Shown here: one piece after another, positions 1-11,082 of the stretch
Layout of the letters: each line of letters begins with the position of its first letter
Numbering within the stretch: position 1 is the first letter of the stretch
Assembly (NCBI GenBank): GCA_021186555.1
Contig: JAJKFL010000011.1
Location: forward strand, 7,216,001-7,280,000
Source: Reticulitermes speratus
Lineage: Eukaryota; Arthropoda; Insecta; Blattodea; Rhinotermitidae
DNA: 64,000 nt
Direction of reading: 5' to 3'
Program-made: the position numbers and the translations under genes
Notes under the pieces: generated by a model
The model's input: the letters and a program-made list of their open reading frames with translations, nothing else
What the model was told of the DNA's origin: nothing
Databases searched by the model: none

Positions 1-101
1 GGTACGTTGCGAACTGACATGCTATTGCAAGAAGTTGGCCAATAAAGACGGCTACCGACTGGAAGCAAACTGAAGTACAAAAAGCGTTATGTTAAATGCT
101 G

Positions 102-654
102 GTGGTCCGGGATAGCGTAGCCGGTATAGCGACTCGTTACGAGCTGGACGATCCGGGGATCGAATCCCGGTGGGGGCGAGATTTTCAGCACCCGTCCAGA
201 CCGGCCCTGGGGCCTACCCAGCCCCCCTGTACAATGGGTACCGAGTCATTCCCGGGGGTAAAGCGGCCGAGGCGTGGCGTTGATCACCCACCCCCTCTAG
301 CGCCAAGGTTAAAGAAAGAGTAGAGCTATACTTCTACTCCCCTCTGGGCCTTACGGCCTGTTCTAGGATGAACTTTACTTCCTCCCCCCATGGCTCAACA
401 GCCCCTTGGGGGCCTAGGTCGCCTCATTTTTCGACGCTTCACGATCACACTCAAACACACCACACTCGGTAGGACTCCTTTGGACGAGTGACCAGCCCGT
501 CGCAGAGACCTATACCTGACAACACACAACACTCACAAGAGACAGACATCCATACCCCCGGCGGGATTCAAACCCACAATCCCAGTAAGCGAGCGGCCGC
601 AGACCCACGCCTTAGACCGCGCGGGCACTGGGATCGGCGAACTTTACCTTTACC
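102..654 (+). mobile_element. SINE-1 (tRNA-derived), interrupted by a SINE-2
   Basis: Short interspersed element with a tRNA-like head. The A-box region reads TAGCCGGTATAGCG near 118 and the B box is GGATCGAATCCC near 156. The body ends in the ...GAACTTTACCTTTACC tail used by this family. The 14-bp sequence TATGTTAAATGCTG lies on both sides, at 88-101 and 655-668, and is a perfect target-site duplication, which sets the borders. A SINE-2 has landed inside the 3' tail, so the tail is split and partly duplicated. SINEs carry an internal RNA polymerase III promoter and move using LINE enzymes. This copy encodes nothing. Other copies are at 4787, 8339, 19228, 23858 and 31595. Confidence 0.85.
380..638 (-). 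mobile_element. SINE-2 (tRNA-Leu-like head), nested in SINE-1
   Basis: On the minus strand the element starts with a head resembling a type II tRNA, most like tRNA-Leu (GGCCGCGCGGTCTAAGGCG, then GGGTTTGAATCCC). A body with the family's TTGTGAGTGTTGTGTGTTGTC stretch follows, and it ends in a short C/A-rich tail near 385. The flanks GAACTTTACT (370-379) and GAACTTTACC (639-648) form a roughly 9-10-bp target duplication made from the tail of the host SINE-1. It is therefore younger than that copy. Other copies are at 14068, 24710, 25103 and 41320. Confidence 0.85.
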
Positions 655-1070
655 TATGTTAAATGCTGTGATTCCAAAAATTAATTACGCACTATCGTGC
701 GGGATTAGATGTTTTCAGAGCGCTGATGTTGAGGATTCAAGGGTATTCAGCTGGGACTCATTGACCCCCGAAGATAAGGGCCTTCGAAATGTCCAGAATC
801 TACAACCCAAAGACCTGAATCCTGCATACTATCATTTGGACTAAATGCGATACAGATTACGGTTATAATCTTCATCAACACAAAAAACAAACAGGAATCA
901 CAGGACAAACCATTGCAAATAAATGAGGTGATCACTACTTCAGATATCCCTCCGCCTTACGCCTAACCAAACAGTCCCATCAGATTGTGTTCACAAGAGC
1001 CCGCCACTTGTCCCTATCCTGAGACAGAGTGATCCATTCCACAATCTAACACAATAATGCTACATTGTAA
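655..1070. other. No gene recognised
   Basis: Apart from the right-hand SINE-1 target duplication at its start and the TAA flank of the next element at its end, I see no motif, repeat or coding signal that I can name here. Confidence 0.5.
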
Positions 1071-1612
1071 AGCCGGGATTAGACGGCGAGTGGCTCGTCC
1101 AGTGACGTGACGTCACTTGCTCGGCCAACAGATCGGAACAGAAAAGACAATCTGGCTACACGACGCGGCGCAGCTCGGCAAATGGCCGACCAGCGGCCTT
1201 GCTCGGGTAGGTTCGGCTCGGCTTGTGGAATAAGTCGTGTTGTTCTATGAACTTAAAAATGTCCTCGTTTGACCACTCCATTCTAGCCAATACCAATTGT
1301 GGGACAGAAACTTTCACTCTTCGCGCACCCCGACAGCAGAAAACAAAGACCAGACCTAAGTGTATACAGGTTGGACGAGACTGGCTTGGCGCGTAGACTG
1401 CAAGCGCCGTGTAGCCGCAACAGCTGCCCGCGCCGAGTCCCTTTGAGGATCGTGAGAAAACCGCTTCTGAGGCGATCCCACGAGCCTCGCTCCACCAATC
1501 ACACTCCGCGCCGCGCCAGGCCGGTTACACGGCGCGTTTGAATACGATGCTTTGTCAGTGACGTCAGTTATGACGTAAAACGAGCCGAGCCACGCGCCGT
1601 TTAATCCCGGCT
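1071..1612. mobile_element. Harbinger-like MITE, 542 bp
   Basis: The two ends are inverted copies. The left end begins AGCCGGGATTAGACGGCG, and the right end read on the minus strand begins AGCCGGGATTAAACGGCG, with 25 of the first 27 bases equal. The copies run on in diverged form through a GTGACGTCA-rich stretch. The element is flanked by TAA at 1068-1070 and 1613-1615. A 3-bp TWA duplication is typical of the PIF/Harbinger superfamily. The interior is GC-rich and has no transposase, so this is a non-autonomous copy. The superfamily is inferred from the duplication alone. Confidence 0.75.
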
Positions 1613-2157
1613 TAACAATATAGGAATTGTACGGATTTTAGAGCCCTGGATTCTTACCAGACCGCAATGGTCATACGTTTTTTTGTTGTTCACAACTGTA
1701 CACATGTAATAGAATGTTTCACCTATTATTATGAGTTGTTATTACATTTCCTTGCAGAGCTCATTATTCATTTGTATAGGTTGACTTTGTTAAATTTATC
1801 GGTCATACATAACCTCAAGTCTTCAGGCCGTCGAAACACTGTCACTGCTGGCATAAAAACGTTCGTCGCACGCCATCTGTAGGTATATTCATATTCTACA
1901 CACCAAATTTCATATTCATGGACATAATAAATAAATATTAAGTATTATTATTGCAAGCTATTATTTTCCTTAATTTTGCATCATGTAAATCGCATAAAGA
2001 AATCAGCAGATTAGTATCGATTCTTATCCATTACTATATACTGCTGTCGGTTACTATCGAAGGCAATCATGAGAACGTTAGTAACCACTACGGTCATAAA
2101 AGTACGCGGTTCTTCGCGTAAAGTGACAGTGATTTGCGCCCGATTGTAACCAAACAC
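1613..2157. other. No gene recognised
   Basis: AT-rich sequence with no recognisable coding frame or repeat border. Short frames here lack any family signature. Confidence 0.5.
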
Positions 2158-2275
2158 GAATTTTCTCGACAGATTTCAGTAAATCCTTCTCCCCAATACA
2201 AAATTTCCATGCATACGGATAGACGTGAATCTAAATAGTCGCTTTTCGTAACTTAGCGAACGCGCCTAAAATCTT
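2158..2275 (+). mobile_element. GCGTTCGC repeat, 3'-end fragment
   Basis: A diverged copy of the last ~115 bp of the window's commonest repeat. It runs from AATTTTCTCGACAG to the family terminus TAGTCGCTTTTCG...GCGAACGCGCCTAA. It lacks the whole 5' part. The fuller copies start at 17104, 28786, 49788, 50770 and (minus strand) 62805. Confidence 0.7.
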
Positions 2276-2507
2276 CTACCGGCCGTGAGCTGCGTTATCA
2301 CTACGGCGCATGCAGGTGGTCCAGCTCACCGAGCACCACATTTTTCAATACTAATATCGTTACTTCACGTTAAATATGGCTACCAGCTCCATGGAGCCGT
2401 GAGATATAAAATCCCCCATTCTCGGACGATAAAATATTACGCCCCATTTAAAATATGGCCCTCAACCCCATTGTATCAGATTTAAAACCTGTATAATTTC
2501 GTACGGC

Positions 2508-2860
2508 GTCGACCTCGGTGGACTAGTGGTTAGCGTGCTCGCCACTGGACCCAAGGTTCGCGGGTTCGATCCCGACCGAGGTGATAAAAATCCGGAGCAA
2601 CACTTACTTCGGAGGGGAAGTAAAGCCGTCGGTCCCATGTCGTAGATTTACGGCATGTACGAGTAAAAGAACCTTACGGGCATGAATAGAACTAGTAATG
2701 CTCGTAAGCAAAATTCACCGGCCATTCACTCAAGTCTCCTGACTGATTGCCAGATGGCTCTGGCAGTCACATCAGGATTGACCTGGTCCCTCACTGCCAC
2801 AAATGCACAAGACCAAGTAACCTCGGAGGCCCAAGTCCATATAGGGCTGTCGAGCCATGG

Positions 2861-2902
<42 letters not shown>
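2508..2902 (+). mobile_element. SINE-3 (tRNA-derived, TTA-repeat tail)
   Basis: The head is a clear tRNA-like sequence, GACCTCGGTGGACTAGTGG then TTAGCGTGCTCGCC, with B box GGTTCGATCCC and closing arm GACCGAGGT. It resembles Asp/Gly/Glu-type tRNAs. The body includes CGGAGCAACACTTACTTCGG and a stretch ending GGGCTGTCGAGCCATGG, and the 3' end is a run of about ten TTA units. AATTTCGTACGGC (2495-2507) and AATTTCGTAAGGC (2903-2915) form a 13-bp duplication with one mismatch. A second copy is at 12896. Confidence 0.88.
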
Positions 2903-2905
<3 letters not shown>

Positions 2906-2976
2906 TTCGTAAGGCTACGGTGTGGTCCATTTTTAACATTCGTCGGTATGTACCTATGGTTAAAAAAAAGCGGTCA

Positions 2977-3232
2977 TAGGGCCGGTGTAATGGGCGGGGC
3001 AGCTGCCCGGGGCGCCTATAAGGGGCGCTAAGACGTCACTGGAATAATCGGAAATATGGTGCTGGTACACTCAGGTCTTTCAAACCCGAAAAAATTTCTC
3101 CGAATTTGTGCACAAGAACTCAAAAATCTTCGCCAGCCCCGTCGTAGGCTGAAAACGTTTGAAGAATATCGGTGTGAAAGGCGCCAAATAATAAGTCTTC
3201 CAGGGGCGCCGGCATGTCTCAGGCCGGCCCTG
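2977..3232. mobile_element. hAT-like MITE, CAGGGCCGG ends, 256 bp
   Basis: Terminal inverted sequences TAGGGCCGG and CCGGCCCTG are flanked by a perfect 8-bp duplication, AGCGGTCA, at 2969-2976 and 3233-3240. The 8-bp duplication supports the hAT superfamily. A second copy in the opposite sense lies at 62185-62441 and shares internal blocks such as GTGACGTCTTAGC and the GGGGCGCC-rich ends, with nearly equal length (257 bp). There is no coding capacity. Confidence 0.85.
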
Positions 3233-3687
3233 AGCGGTCAGTTAGGTTTCAGACGAAAGTTCTGTACACTGTTCTCACATCTCGGTCACAGTGCACACAC
3301 GTTTAAGTGCAATCTCACTTTTTTTTTATAAATTCCCTATCTCACCGAGAATGTCTCCTCCAAAAGTACTTCCACGCACGTGAATCAATTCCAGCAATTC
3401 TTCCCTTACAACAAAATCAGTTACAACCGCGAATAAACCCCTGTAAGCTGAGCAGTATGTTCAGCACTGTGCTTTCAACCGCTGTACTGTGTAGGCTTGA
3501 AAAATGTTGCTACTCGATCTGAATTGATCCCTCAAATCATTTGGTATGTCGTTCATACGTTCAGCAACTGTGTTTACACAGAGCGTTACGTTTTTCAATT
3601 TTTGTACTTTTCCGGTTAAATATTCTTAAAAAAATGTCATTTCTGTAAAAGTTTTTGAGTTGGTTGCAATGAAACTGTCAATACAAC
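3233..3687. other. No gene recognised
   Basis: Contains the right target duplication of the preceding MITE and the left duplication (3674-3687) of the next LINE. Nothing else could be named. Confidence 0.5.
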
Positions 3688-4034
3688 TAACTAACTCCAT
3701 GGAGCAGAGTCCTTCAGAGGCTAACAGGTCCTCAGCTAGTCAAGAAACTCCCCGCATTTTATGGAACCCGAAGGTTCATCACCGCATTCAAAACAGCCCG
3801 CCACCTGTCCCTATCCTGAGCCATATCAATCCAGTCCATGTCCCCCATCCCACTTATTGTAGATCCATTGTAATATTATCATCCCGTCTACGCCTGGGTC
3901 TTCCAAGTAGTCTCCTTCCCTCAGGTCTCCCCACCAAAACCCTGTACGCACCTCTCCCATTCCCCATAGTGCTACACGTACCGCCCACCTCATTCTTCTT
4001 GATTTGATCACCCGAATAATATTTGGTGATGAGT
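3688..4034 (-). mobile_element. 5'-truncated LINE tail (non-LTR retrotransposon)
   Basis: Minus-strand remnant of the C-terminal end of a LINE reverse-transcriptase protein plus 3' UTR. The frame shows [16 protein letters not shown], then GRPRRR and NITMDLQ, the same tail as at 18129 and 60809. It is framed by a perfect 14-bp duplication, ACTGTCAATACAAC, at 3674-3687 and 4035-4048, which proves insertion by target-primed reverse transcription. It is 347 bp long, compared with several kilobases for a full LINE. The clade is perhaps RTE-like, judged from memory of the tail motif. The frame is broken and the copy is dead. Confidence 0.88.
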
Positions 4035-4048
4035 ACTGTCAATACAAC

Positions 4049-4786
4049 GCCTACGCCAAAAGCTAATTCTTTCGGTTTGCTGACGTTATGGAAGAATTCT
4101 TGCTGCTTCTCTACAGACAATTTTAAGCAGATTTTAATTCGTACCATTTAGCGGTTCTGTATTTTCCCGTCTACATGTTATACTTTGCCTTGTGGTGCGT
4201 TTCAAACTGACGTTTAACGCCATCGTCTCTGCAGACGCTGAACGTCTTTTGACAAATCAGATACATGACAATGCTTTGGATTGGTGAACAGGAACACGTG
4301 TATTCCTCTTCCAATGTTTGTTCAAACGTGCGACCCTCTTCTTCTACATTACGTTTTGTAGCAGGAGATGCCTTCCCGCTCCGACACTGTTGGGTTTCCT
4401 ATTTCAATCACGTGCAAACAATTATTTCACAACAAATACGCTACATGGAACTGTGTAAAATTAATTTACGGGCGAATATAACTAGATATTAACTATCGAC
4501 TGTCGATGTCAGCACAAAAAAGTCCCACAACTGCTACGTATAAATATCGAACTGCACGTTCAAACTCGCCTGTGCCATCCTCTCTCCGCTCGCAGCATAT
4601 ACTTAATCCGCCGAAGCAACGGAATAGTCACGCAGCCAGCACGTGTTGCGCGATCTCTTGATCACATACAGACCGCCGTGCAAAACACAACCATGAAGTT
4701 TTACTAAACAATTTGACAACTGATGTGATCAAATCCAATCCAACCTTCTATTTGGTACGTTCCTAGTCTTTGATCCTTAATCATAG
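4049..4786. other. No gene recognised
   Basis: Starts with part of a target duplication. No repeat border or coding signature was recognised in the remainder. Confidence 0.5.
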
Positions 4787-5024
4787 TAAGTAAAGTTCTC
4801 CCTAGAACAGACCATGAAGGCCCAGAGGGGGAGTAGAGGTATAGCTCTACTGTTTCTTTAACCTCGGCGCTAGATGGGGGTGCGTGGTTAACTCCACGTC
4901 CCGGCCGCTTTACCCCGGGAATGACCCGGTACCATTGTACACGAGGCTGGTTAGGCCCCAGAGCCGGTTTGGACGGGTGCTGAAAATCTCGCCCCCACCG
5001 GAATTGGATCCCCGGACCGTCCAT
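4787..5024 (-). mobile_element. SINE-1, 5'-truncated copy
   Basis: Minus-strand copy of the family at 102-654. It carries the GGCCCAGAGGGGGAGTAGAG and GGGTGCTGAAAATCTCGCCC blocks and the B-box side GGGGATCCAATTCC. The A-box part of the tRNA head is absent, so the copy is truncated at its 5' end near 5024. I saw no convincing target duplication. Confidence 0.82.
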
Positions 5025-5288
5025 TAATCACAGTTCGCACTGAAAAATCCCACGGGCCACCAAAAGAATTCAAACGAGATAAACAGGTCCGCGAGACGCC
5101 AAGTTGAAGTGTCTGTTATAATTACAAGAATGTACTTCCAACTACGCCCAAGCGACGGATAAGTTCAGGCATAAACTGTATGAAGGGGTCTGACGTTTGA
5201 TTTCTCCCCTCTCTTATACTGTGACAGAACATGGACAGTGCACATAACAGTTAACTGCTTAAATTATAATCTTGTGGGTTATTACACT

Positions 5289-5338
5289 GTGTGCAGAAAG
5301 GCAAGTTGATTCCGTTTTTGAGAATGTCCCCCGAAACG
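5289..5338 (+). other. Degenerate hammerhead-like motif
   Basis: TTGATTCC and GGAATCAA form a perfect 8-bp stem corresponding to hammerhead stem I. Just inside the 3' arm lies CCGAAACGTC, which matches GAAA, the small palindromic stem III (ACGT) and the GUC cleavage triplet. The CTGANGA box expected after the 5' arm is not recognisable. I read this as a decayed copy of the ribozyme-bearing repeats found elsewhere in the window. Confidence 0.45.
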
Positions 5339-5345
5339 TCGGAAT

Positions 5346-6471
5346 CAACTTATAATCCTACGCGGTGTGGTAACTCATAAAAGGTATAATTTCAGCAACA
5401 CCCACAGTGAAAGCCGGAAAACCTGTATCTACACAAAGTTCTGTTTCTCGAAAAGACAAGCATCAAGGTACGTAACACGCACCATCATAAACAATTCCTA
5501 CTGTTTTAACACTAGCGACCTGCTAGAGAGCATAATTCGCGAATAGAACGCCAAACAGCGAGGCAAGAACACTGCCTGCTTTCAGAACGGTCTCGAATGA
5601 TTACATGCGAAGCTACGCCATTAGCAATAACAGTTCTGTGTGCACAGAAACAGCTACCCATTACTTTGTATGGAAGCTCTTGAATTTTAACAACCCCCAC
5701 ACCTCCGCTTCTCCCTTTCAGTAACCATGTTCGCTGCCTATCCTCCGGATGTCCGATATTGAGAGACAGTGGCCCACTACAGGAAGTGGTCATTGCCAAG
5801 CCTAGCTGGCTAGAACCTGTGGGGATGGCTAAAGTGCGAAACAAGACTATGGACAGCTGACTGACGCAATGAGTAACGGGCTACGTGGTTGGGTTCGATA
5901 AGGCAGATGGCAGAAACTACAGACGACGAGATGTTAAAACAGTTCACAAACCCAGTAATTTCGCTGCTTCTGCCAACAGAAGACTGCATATTTCGTGACA
6001 CTTGACTTCACAAACCGCCAGAAAGCATTCAAATTAAGATGACAGCACTAATTTATCTGTTTACGTACTGTTACGATGATCTTTCATGTCGTACTAATCA
6101 CTTAAATCCTACTATTTCTGCTAGGCTAATGAATGTTTTGACTGTGCTGCAAAACGCATTATCGGCACATTCTAGAGGTGGCCAGCCAGATGAGTTTCTG
6201 CAGCCGCACTTTAGCAGACAAGTTAGGCAAGTACCACGCATTCATTAAATAAAATACATATACATATTTTTTCCCGTAATATTGCTTCATGTTTCTGTTC
6301 ATCCACCTACGACAGGTTAGTTTGTTAGTTACGAGTCACCTTTCTTTAGCAAATCTTTTAGACACGCCGTTCACAGTCAGCTTCTGGCGCATGTGAACTA
6401 CCCGAGTATTAGATATGGCGGCTAAAACCAAAAAATGCACGCAAGTTTATGAAATTATGTTACAAACGTAG
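5346..6471. other. No gene recognised
   Basis: About 1.1 kb without a repeat border or conserved coding frame that I could name. Minus-strand frames of 110 and 63 codons around 5512-6001 have no recognisable domain. Confidence 0.45.
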
Positions 6472-6524
6472 TAATACCTCCTACATGTTTCGGCCACTCA
6501 TGTGGCCATCCTCAGGGAAATTAC
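6472..6524 (-). ncRNA. Hammerhead-like ribozyme motif
   Basis: On the minus strand the order is: TTTCC (stem I), CTGAGGA (core box), an extra T, GGCCAC-ATGA-GTGGCC (a perfect 6-bp stem II), GAAA, CATGTA (minimal palindromic stem III with the GUA cleavage triplet), then GGAGG (stem I partner). All residues of CUGANGA and GAAA are present. The extra U between CUGANGA and stem II departs from the textbook core. Minimal type I hammerheads of this sort are known from Penelope-like retroelements and may act as dimers through the palindromic stem III. No partner copy is visible nearby. Confidence 0.6.
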
Positions 6525-8338
6525 TTACTAAGAACAAATACATAGGGGATGTTACAAACGTTTGTGAACCAACGCACATGTAAAATAATAAATATTAAAA
6601 TTACATGGTTTAAAATACGTATTACAGTTTAAAAACAGATAAAAGTTAAATTCTGGTATGTAACAAATAATGCATGAGGACAGTACGTATGTCACCATCC
6701 AAGCAGAGCATTGTTGATGTTACTGTATCTGCCAACCATACTGAGTCCAGCGTGCCTTTAGTCATCATATCTAACTTGCGCGAGCCGTGCTGTGGCATCT
6801 CAGGTACACTGTGTGACATCACATGACAATTTCCCAGTAATATCCGTTACTGCCGACTACGAAACCCGAACCCAGGACACTGTAACAGACGTGTACGTTA
6901 ATCCGGCCTTTTCAGACATCTACCACATCTCGTATTAGAAAATCCTCAGGCGCACGCACGCACAAACACCCACGCACAAAACCTAACAGCTCAATCGTAT
7001 AATAAACATTACTTATTAACAGAAAACTCAAATGTAGTTAGAACACGGCGCAAGGCATCTACCGTGTGTTAAGAGATAGGTAGAGCGGTACACAGAAGTG
7101 TATGTAGGTGCCCGCAACACCCCCCTTCACCCCCGGGCCCCCTATACTTATTAGCGAAGTTGCTCCTTGATGTCGGAATCCAGTCCGAAAGAACCCACAA
7201 CAAATTTTTGTGTTCTGTACGTCTGCGGGGACCTTATCTGCCCCAGTGGAGGTCAATGAGCATCAGCGAGGCGGCCCGCCATAAGGTACATTCATCTCAA
7301 ACATTCGTGGTATTTTGTAACAGGAAATTTTACTGTATTACCCATTTAACTTTGAGTTAGGTTATATAGAATTCTTAAAAACAATGTACCTGCTTAAGTT
7401 TAGCATCCATATCGCTGTTTCTGTCTAACAAGCAGAACAATAACAGTCCGCCAAGACCCTCAGAAGTTTTCAAGTAGCCCGGAGGGGTAGAGGCGAGAAC
7501 CACAGGCACCGTCTACAGTGCTTTTAAAGTAAGAAGCATCATAATGTGCATGCAGGATGAAAAATAGATTCAAAAATGCCTGTTTTCCTTCTATCAAAAT
7601 GAAAATGTGATTAAAGTTTAAAGTTAGACAACGAGCAAGACCTATATTAGGATGGTGCCACACAGAATGCGACTTTTCGTGGTTTTCCTCCATCCCTCCA
7701 GTCAATTCCGAAAAGTTATAACTCAACCACGACCGCTTCCTTCCACAACATTTCCAATTCATCCTACGAGTACATTCAACACTAGACTACAGTACTAGGT
7801 AGCACCATCGTCAGTCACAATAAGATACCGAAGTGAAACGTTAGAATCACCTTTGGTTATCACGTGCAGCAACGAAAGGGGGGACGGGGGACAGATTCAT
7901 CAATACCTACAAATACTGCACGAGAGGAGATAAAATTGAGGGCACAACTCATCAACACGCACAATACGCATAAAGTCCTTCGTTAGCTGCCACGCTCTAC
8001 ACCGGAGTGCCGGTATTGTGCAAGTTTCTATACACATTCAACAGCTCATTTGCTAAATGACACATTGTTCCAATTCTGCGAAAGATCGACAGATACGACG
8101 CTCCCTATACAAGAGACGCACAATTACTTAGAAATTATAGACACACCTTAACCACAGGCAACGTACAAAATGAACATAAAGCGACATTCAACTAAAAGTG
8201 CGACAGTGCAAAGCACGTGGCATCCCCTAAAACCAATCATTTCTGTAAATATTATATTCAGGATAACTTGTCGTCGTCTAAATTGTGCTGAAAATGATAC
8301 GAGAGTTCTCTGCTCGTGTTATGAACTCTTAAAAATAG
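6525..8338. other. No gene recognised
   Basis: Mostly AT-rich unassigned sequence. A G/C-rich patch at 7085-7260 shares about 50 bp of weak similarity with 35680-35770, including AACCCACAACA and its neighbours, so both may be old repeat pieces. No coding region is supported. Confidence 0.4.
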
Positions 8339-8624
8339 GCAAAGGTAAGATTCTCCCTAGAACGGGTCATGAACGCCCAGAGGGGGAGTAGAGGTCTAGC
8401 TCTACTCTTTCTTTAACCCTGGCACTAGATGGGGTGGGTGGTCAACTCCACGCCCCGGCCGCTTTACTCCCAGGAAAGAGACCCGGTACGCATTGTATAG
8501 GAGGTTGGGTGGGCCCCAGGGCCGGTATGGACGGGTGCGGAAAATCTCGCCCCCACCGGGATTCGATCCCCGGACCGTCCAGCCCGTAGCCAGCCGCTAT
8601 ACCGACTGACGTATCGCGGCCAAC
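8339..8624 (-). mobile_element. SINE-1, near full length
   Basis: Minus-strand copy with the complete tRNA-like head (read on the minus strand: GGCCGCGATACGTCAG, TCGGTATAGCGGCTGG and B box GGGGATCGAATCCC), body and tail. ACTCTTAAAAATAG (8325-8338) and ACTCTTAAAGATAG (8625-8638) form a 14-bp target duplication with one mismatch. This copy and the one at 102 give the clearest view of the family's full length, about 285 bp. Confidence 0.88.
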
Positions 8625-8638
8625 ACTCTTAAAGATAG

Positions 8639-9390
8639 TCTTTCCGTGACTGCTCTAGCAAAAGTGTTGGATTATTTATTTAGTATACTCTACACAGGTT
8701 AAGAGCGCTCTGGGGCTCATTAGCTACCAAGAGTTCTTGTACCGGGGTTAAAGCGGCCCGGGCGTGAGGCCGACCAACAGAGGTTAATGAGTAGAAATAT
8801 ACCTGCACTACCTTACATGCCTTCATGGCATGCAGAGGCACTATTTGTCCTCTATACACAGGTTATAAAGTGAACGGCCCCAGATAGGCGAACTGCGATC
8901 GCCAGTTCCTCGACAGTAAGATGCAAGTACGATATTCGTACAAGCTGTGTTTAGTGCCCAAATATCATGCCAAGTCTACACTAGTCACTACATGGACGAT
9001 TAAAGAAAACTCATGTGGCCTCAGATGTATTCACGTCTAAAAATGGTTCAAGCTAACGTTATACATACCCTGAATATACACACATATATTGTACGTTCTG
9101 ACATTAGATGAACAGTATTTATCAACAGAAAACGACGCCTTACTGGCCACTGTTAACACAATCTATTTTATTTTGTTCTTCCCATAGTTTCATTATGTTC
9201 TTTGCTGGCAAATAATCGCTGCCCACCGATTCAGTCTCAATTTATACGTTCACTGACACTTCAAATTACATTATTCGTTCACAAGCAGGCACGTATTTTA
9301 AGCAACGTGGTGTACTCAGCAAACTAGCTTTGACCTTGGCAGTGGATTCTCAAACCAATAACTTTGGAGGCGTGCGTAAGAGACACCAGT
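8639..9390. other. No gene recognised
   Basis: No named feature. A stretch near 8745-8830 (GGGGTTAAAGCGGCCCGGGCG...ATGCCTTCATGGCATG) resembles diverged SINE-1 body sequence and may be a decayed fragment. Confidence 0.4.
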
Positions 9391-9658
9391 GGCAGTGCAA
9401 ATCAAACGGCGGAAATGGAAGTGGATCGGACACACGCTGAGGAGGGATTTCTCGGCCACAGAGAAACAGGGTTTGATTTGGAACCCCCGAGGACAAGGCA
9501 GAAGCCGACGACGGAAAAGAAGCTGGAGAAGAACGGAGGAGGAGAAAGCTGAATAGTGGGAAAGAATGAGAAAGAGGTCAAGGAAATAGACGGAAACAGA
9601 GTCCGTTGGCGTGGAGACCCTACGCTCCGATGTGGAATAAGAGGACACTGATGGACTG
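9391..9658 (+). pseudogene. LINE reverse-transcriptase protein, C-terminal tail remnant
   Basis: One plus-strand frame reads VQIKRRKWKWIGHTLRRD, then GLIWNPRGQGRSRRRKRSWRR. This matches the widespread C-terminal tail of non-LTR retrotransposon ORF2 proteins, usually RRKWxWIGHTLRK...ALTWNPQGKRKRGRPRxxWRR. The frame has stops soon after (near 9552), so the copy is dead. The tail differs from the other two LINE types in this window (3688/18129/60809 and 61554). I could not define the ends or a target duplication. Confidence 0.75.
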
Positions 9659-10309
9659 ACTGATTCACAGGAAGATAATGTTTATGACCACTAGCCGATG
9701 TAGTCCAGTCAAAAATACATTGGGATGAAGTACAGCCGTGTCTTGTAAGGGCGAGTTAATTCTATTATGCGAGATATATGTTTCTGTTATATTCTCTCTG
9801 GCTCTACAGATGTACATAAATTTGACTCCAAGCTTCTTATAAACTGAACACCTAATAAATGCCGACCAGTCGAAAGCGATACAGAGTTATGTTTCTGATA
9901 TCACCTCTAGGTCTTCTCTGTGAGCTTCGCCCGGAGATAATTAACCCTCCACCCACGCTGTCATTGCCAAAGCTTTATTCTGGACTAACGATCAGTACTT
10001 ATTACTCTATCTCAGCAAGACTTGTCCCTGATATTCACTGCCTATTGTAGGGGACTCTGGGACCTACAGACATTTAAGAGGGGTGCAGAAATACGAATTC
10101 CAACTGTCTTTTACAACATAAATATGTAACAGACTGATGATTGATACAGAAAAATAATAAAAATTATAATGCGCTACGCTTCAGGGACACGATCGGGCCC
10201 TGTCCTGAGGGTAAAAAAAAAACAAGGTTAAGATTTACAGGACCCAACACGCAAAACTAATGTTAAAACCTGGGATTTGCTTATCGGGCCCAACAGTGTA
10301 GGTATAAGC
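9659..10309. other. No gene recognised
   Basis: No recognisable repeat border, RNA gene or coding signature. Confidence 0.45.
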
Positions 10310-10372
10310 CTGATTTTTCTGCCTCAGGATGGGGAACAAGCCTGTCCCCGAAACGCAGTGTTTTATTAATTT
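10310..10372 (+). other. Degenerate hammerhead-like motif
   Basis: CTCAGGA is followed by a hairpin built from TGGGGA and TGTCCCC and then by CGAAACGCAGTG. The spacing matches the window's other hammerhead-like motifs, but the core box is altered and the ATGTA or GTC triplet is missing. It is probably a decayed copy. Confidence 0.4.
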
Positions 10373-11080
10373 ACCAATCATATTGCTATTGCGTTTTAAC
10401 ACGAAACACTGCGACAACATCCACGAAGCAGGCGATCTCAACTCTCTTGCACATCCACTGTACATCTATCATACGGATCCGTAGCCTTATAAGACATCAG
10501 TACCACCTTCTCTGACGGCACTACACTATACCTGAAGCAGCACTAAAAATGTCAGACGAAGGTCACTTTATAGATGAAGTAACTTTTCGCACTTGCGCAT
10601 AAATTACAAGAAATGAGACAGCGCGGAGGGCACGTGCATGCACCATGCATTAACACAATCCATTCTCTCTGCGGCAGTGAGCAAACATATAGCAGCCATT
10701 TGCCGAATTAACTTCTAAAAAGTTATACCCCAGAAGTACAATAAATTACGATGAAGAGCTTGCTTTTGGCAACAGCCTCGTAAACTCGGTGGTGTACATA
10801 TTTTATAATAATAATAAAAAACATAACAATACCCTTAAATTTAAGATACTGATTACTGTGAGGCATTAAGCCTACGTAAAATAATGTAGGTTGCCGCAAT
10901 TATTGATACCGGCAATGAATAACAAAACTAGGGTAAAATGTAACAACCCCCTCTTGGACATTATTTAACATCGTAAAAAAAAAAGTTATGTCGACATCCG
11001 TGTACATGCCGCCTGTATTACGATACTTCACGACCTCCATGCACTACGTTTCGAAGTACCAATACGATATCGGTAAGAAA
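10373..11080. other. No gene recognised
   Basis: AT-rich sequence with no named feature. Confidence 0.45.
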
Positions 11081-11082
11081 TA

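Noticed and set aside
2508-2582. Genuine tRNA gene
   Set aside because: The tRNA-like heads at 2508, 12896, 41320, 52955 and elsewhere continue directly into repeated bodies and are flanked by target duplications, so they are SINE heads.
7085-7260. Repeat shared with 35680-35770
   Set aside because: Only about 50 bp align, with gaps and with flanking G/C-rich low-complexity sequence. This is not enough to define an element.
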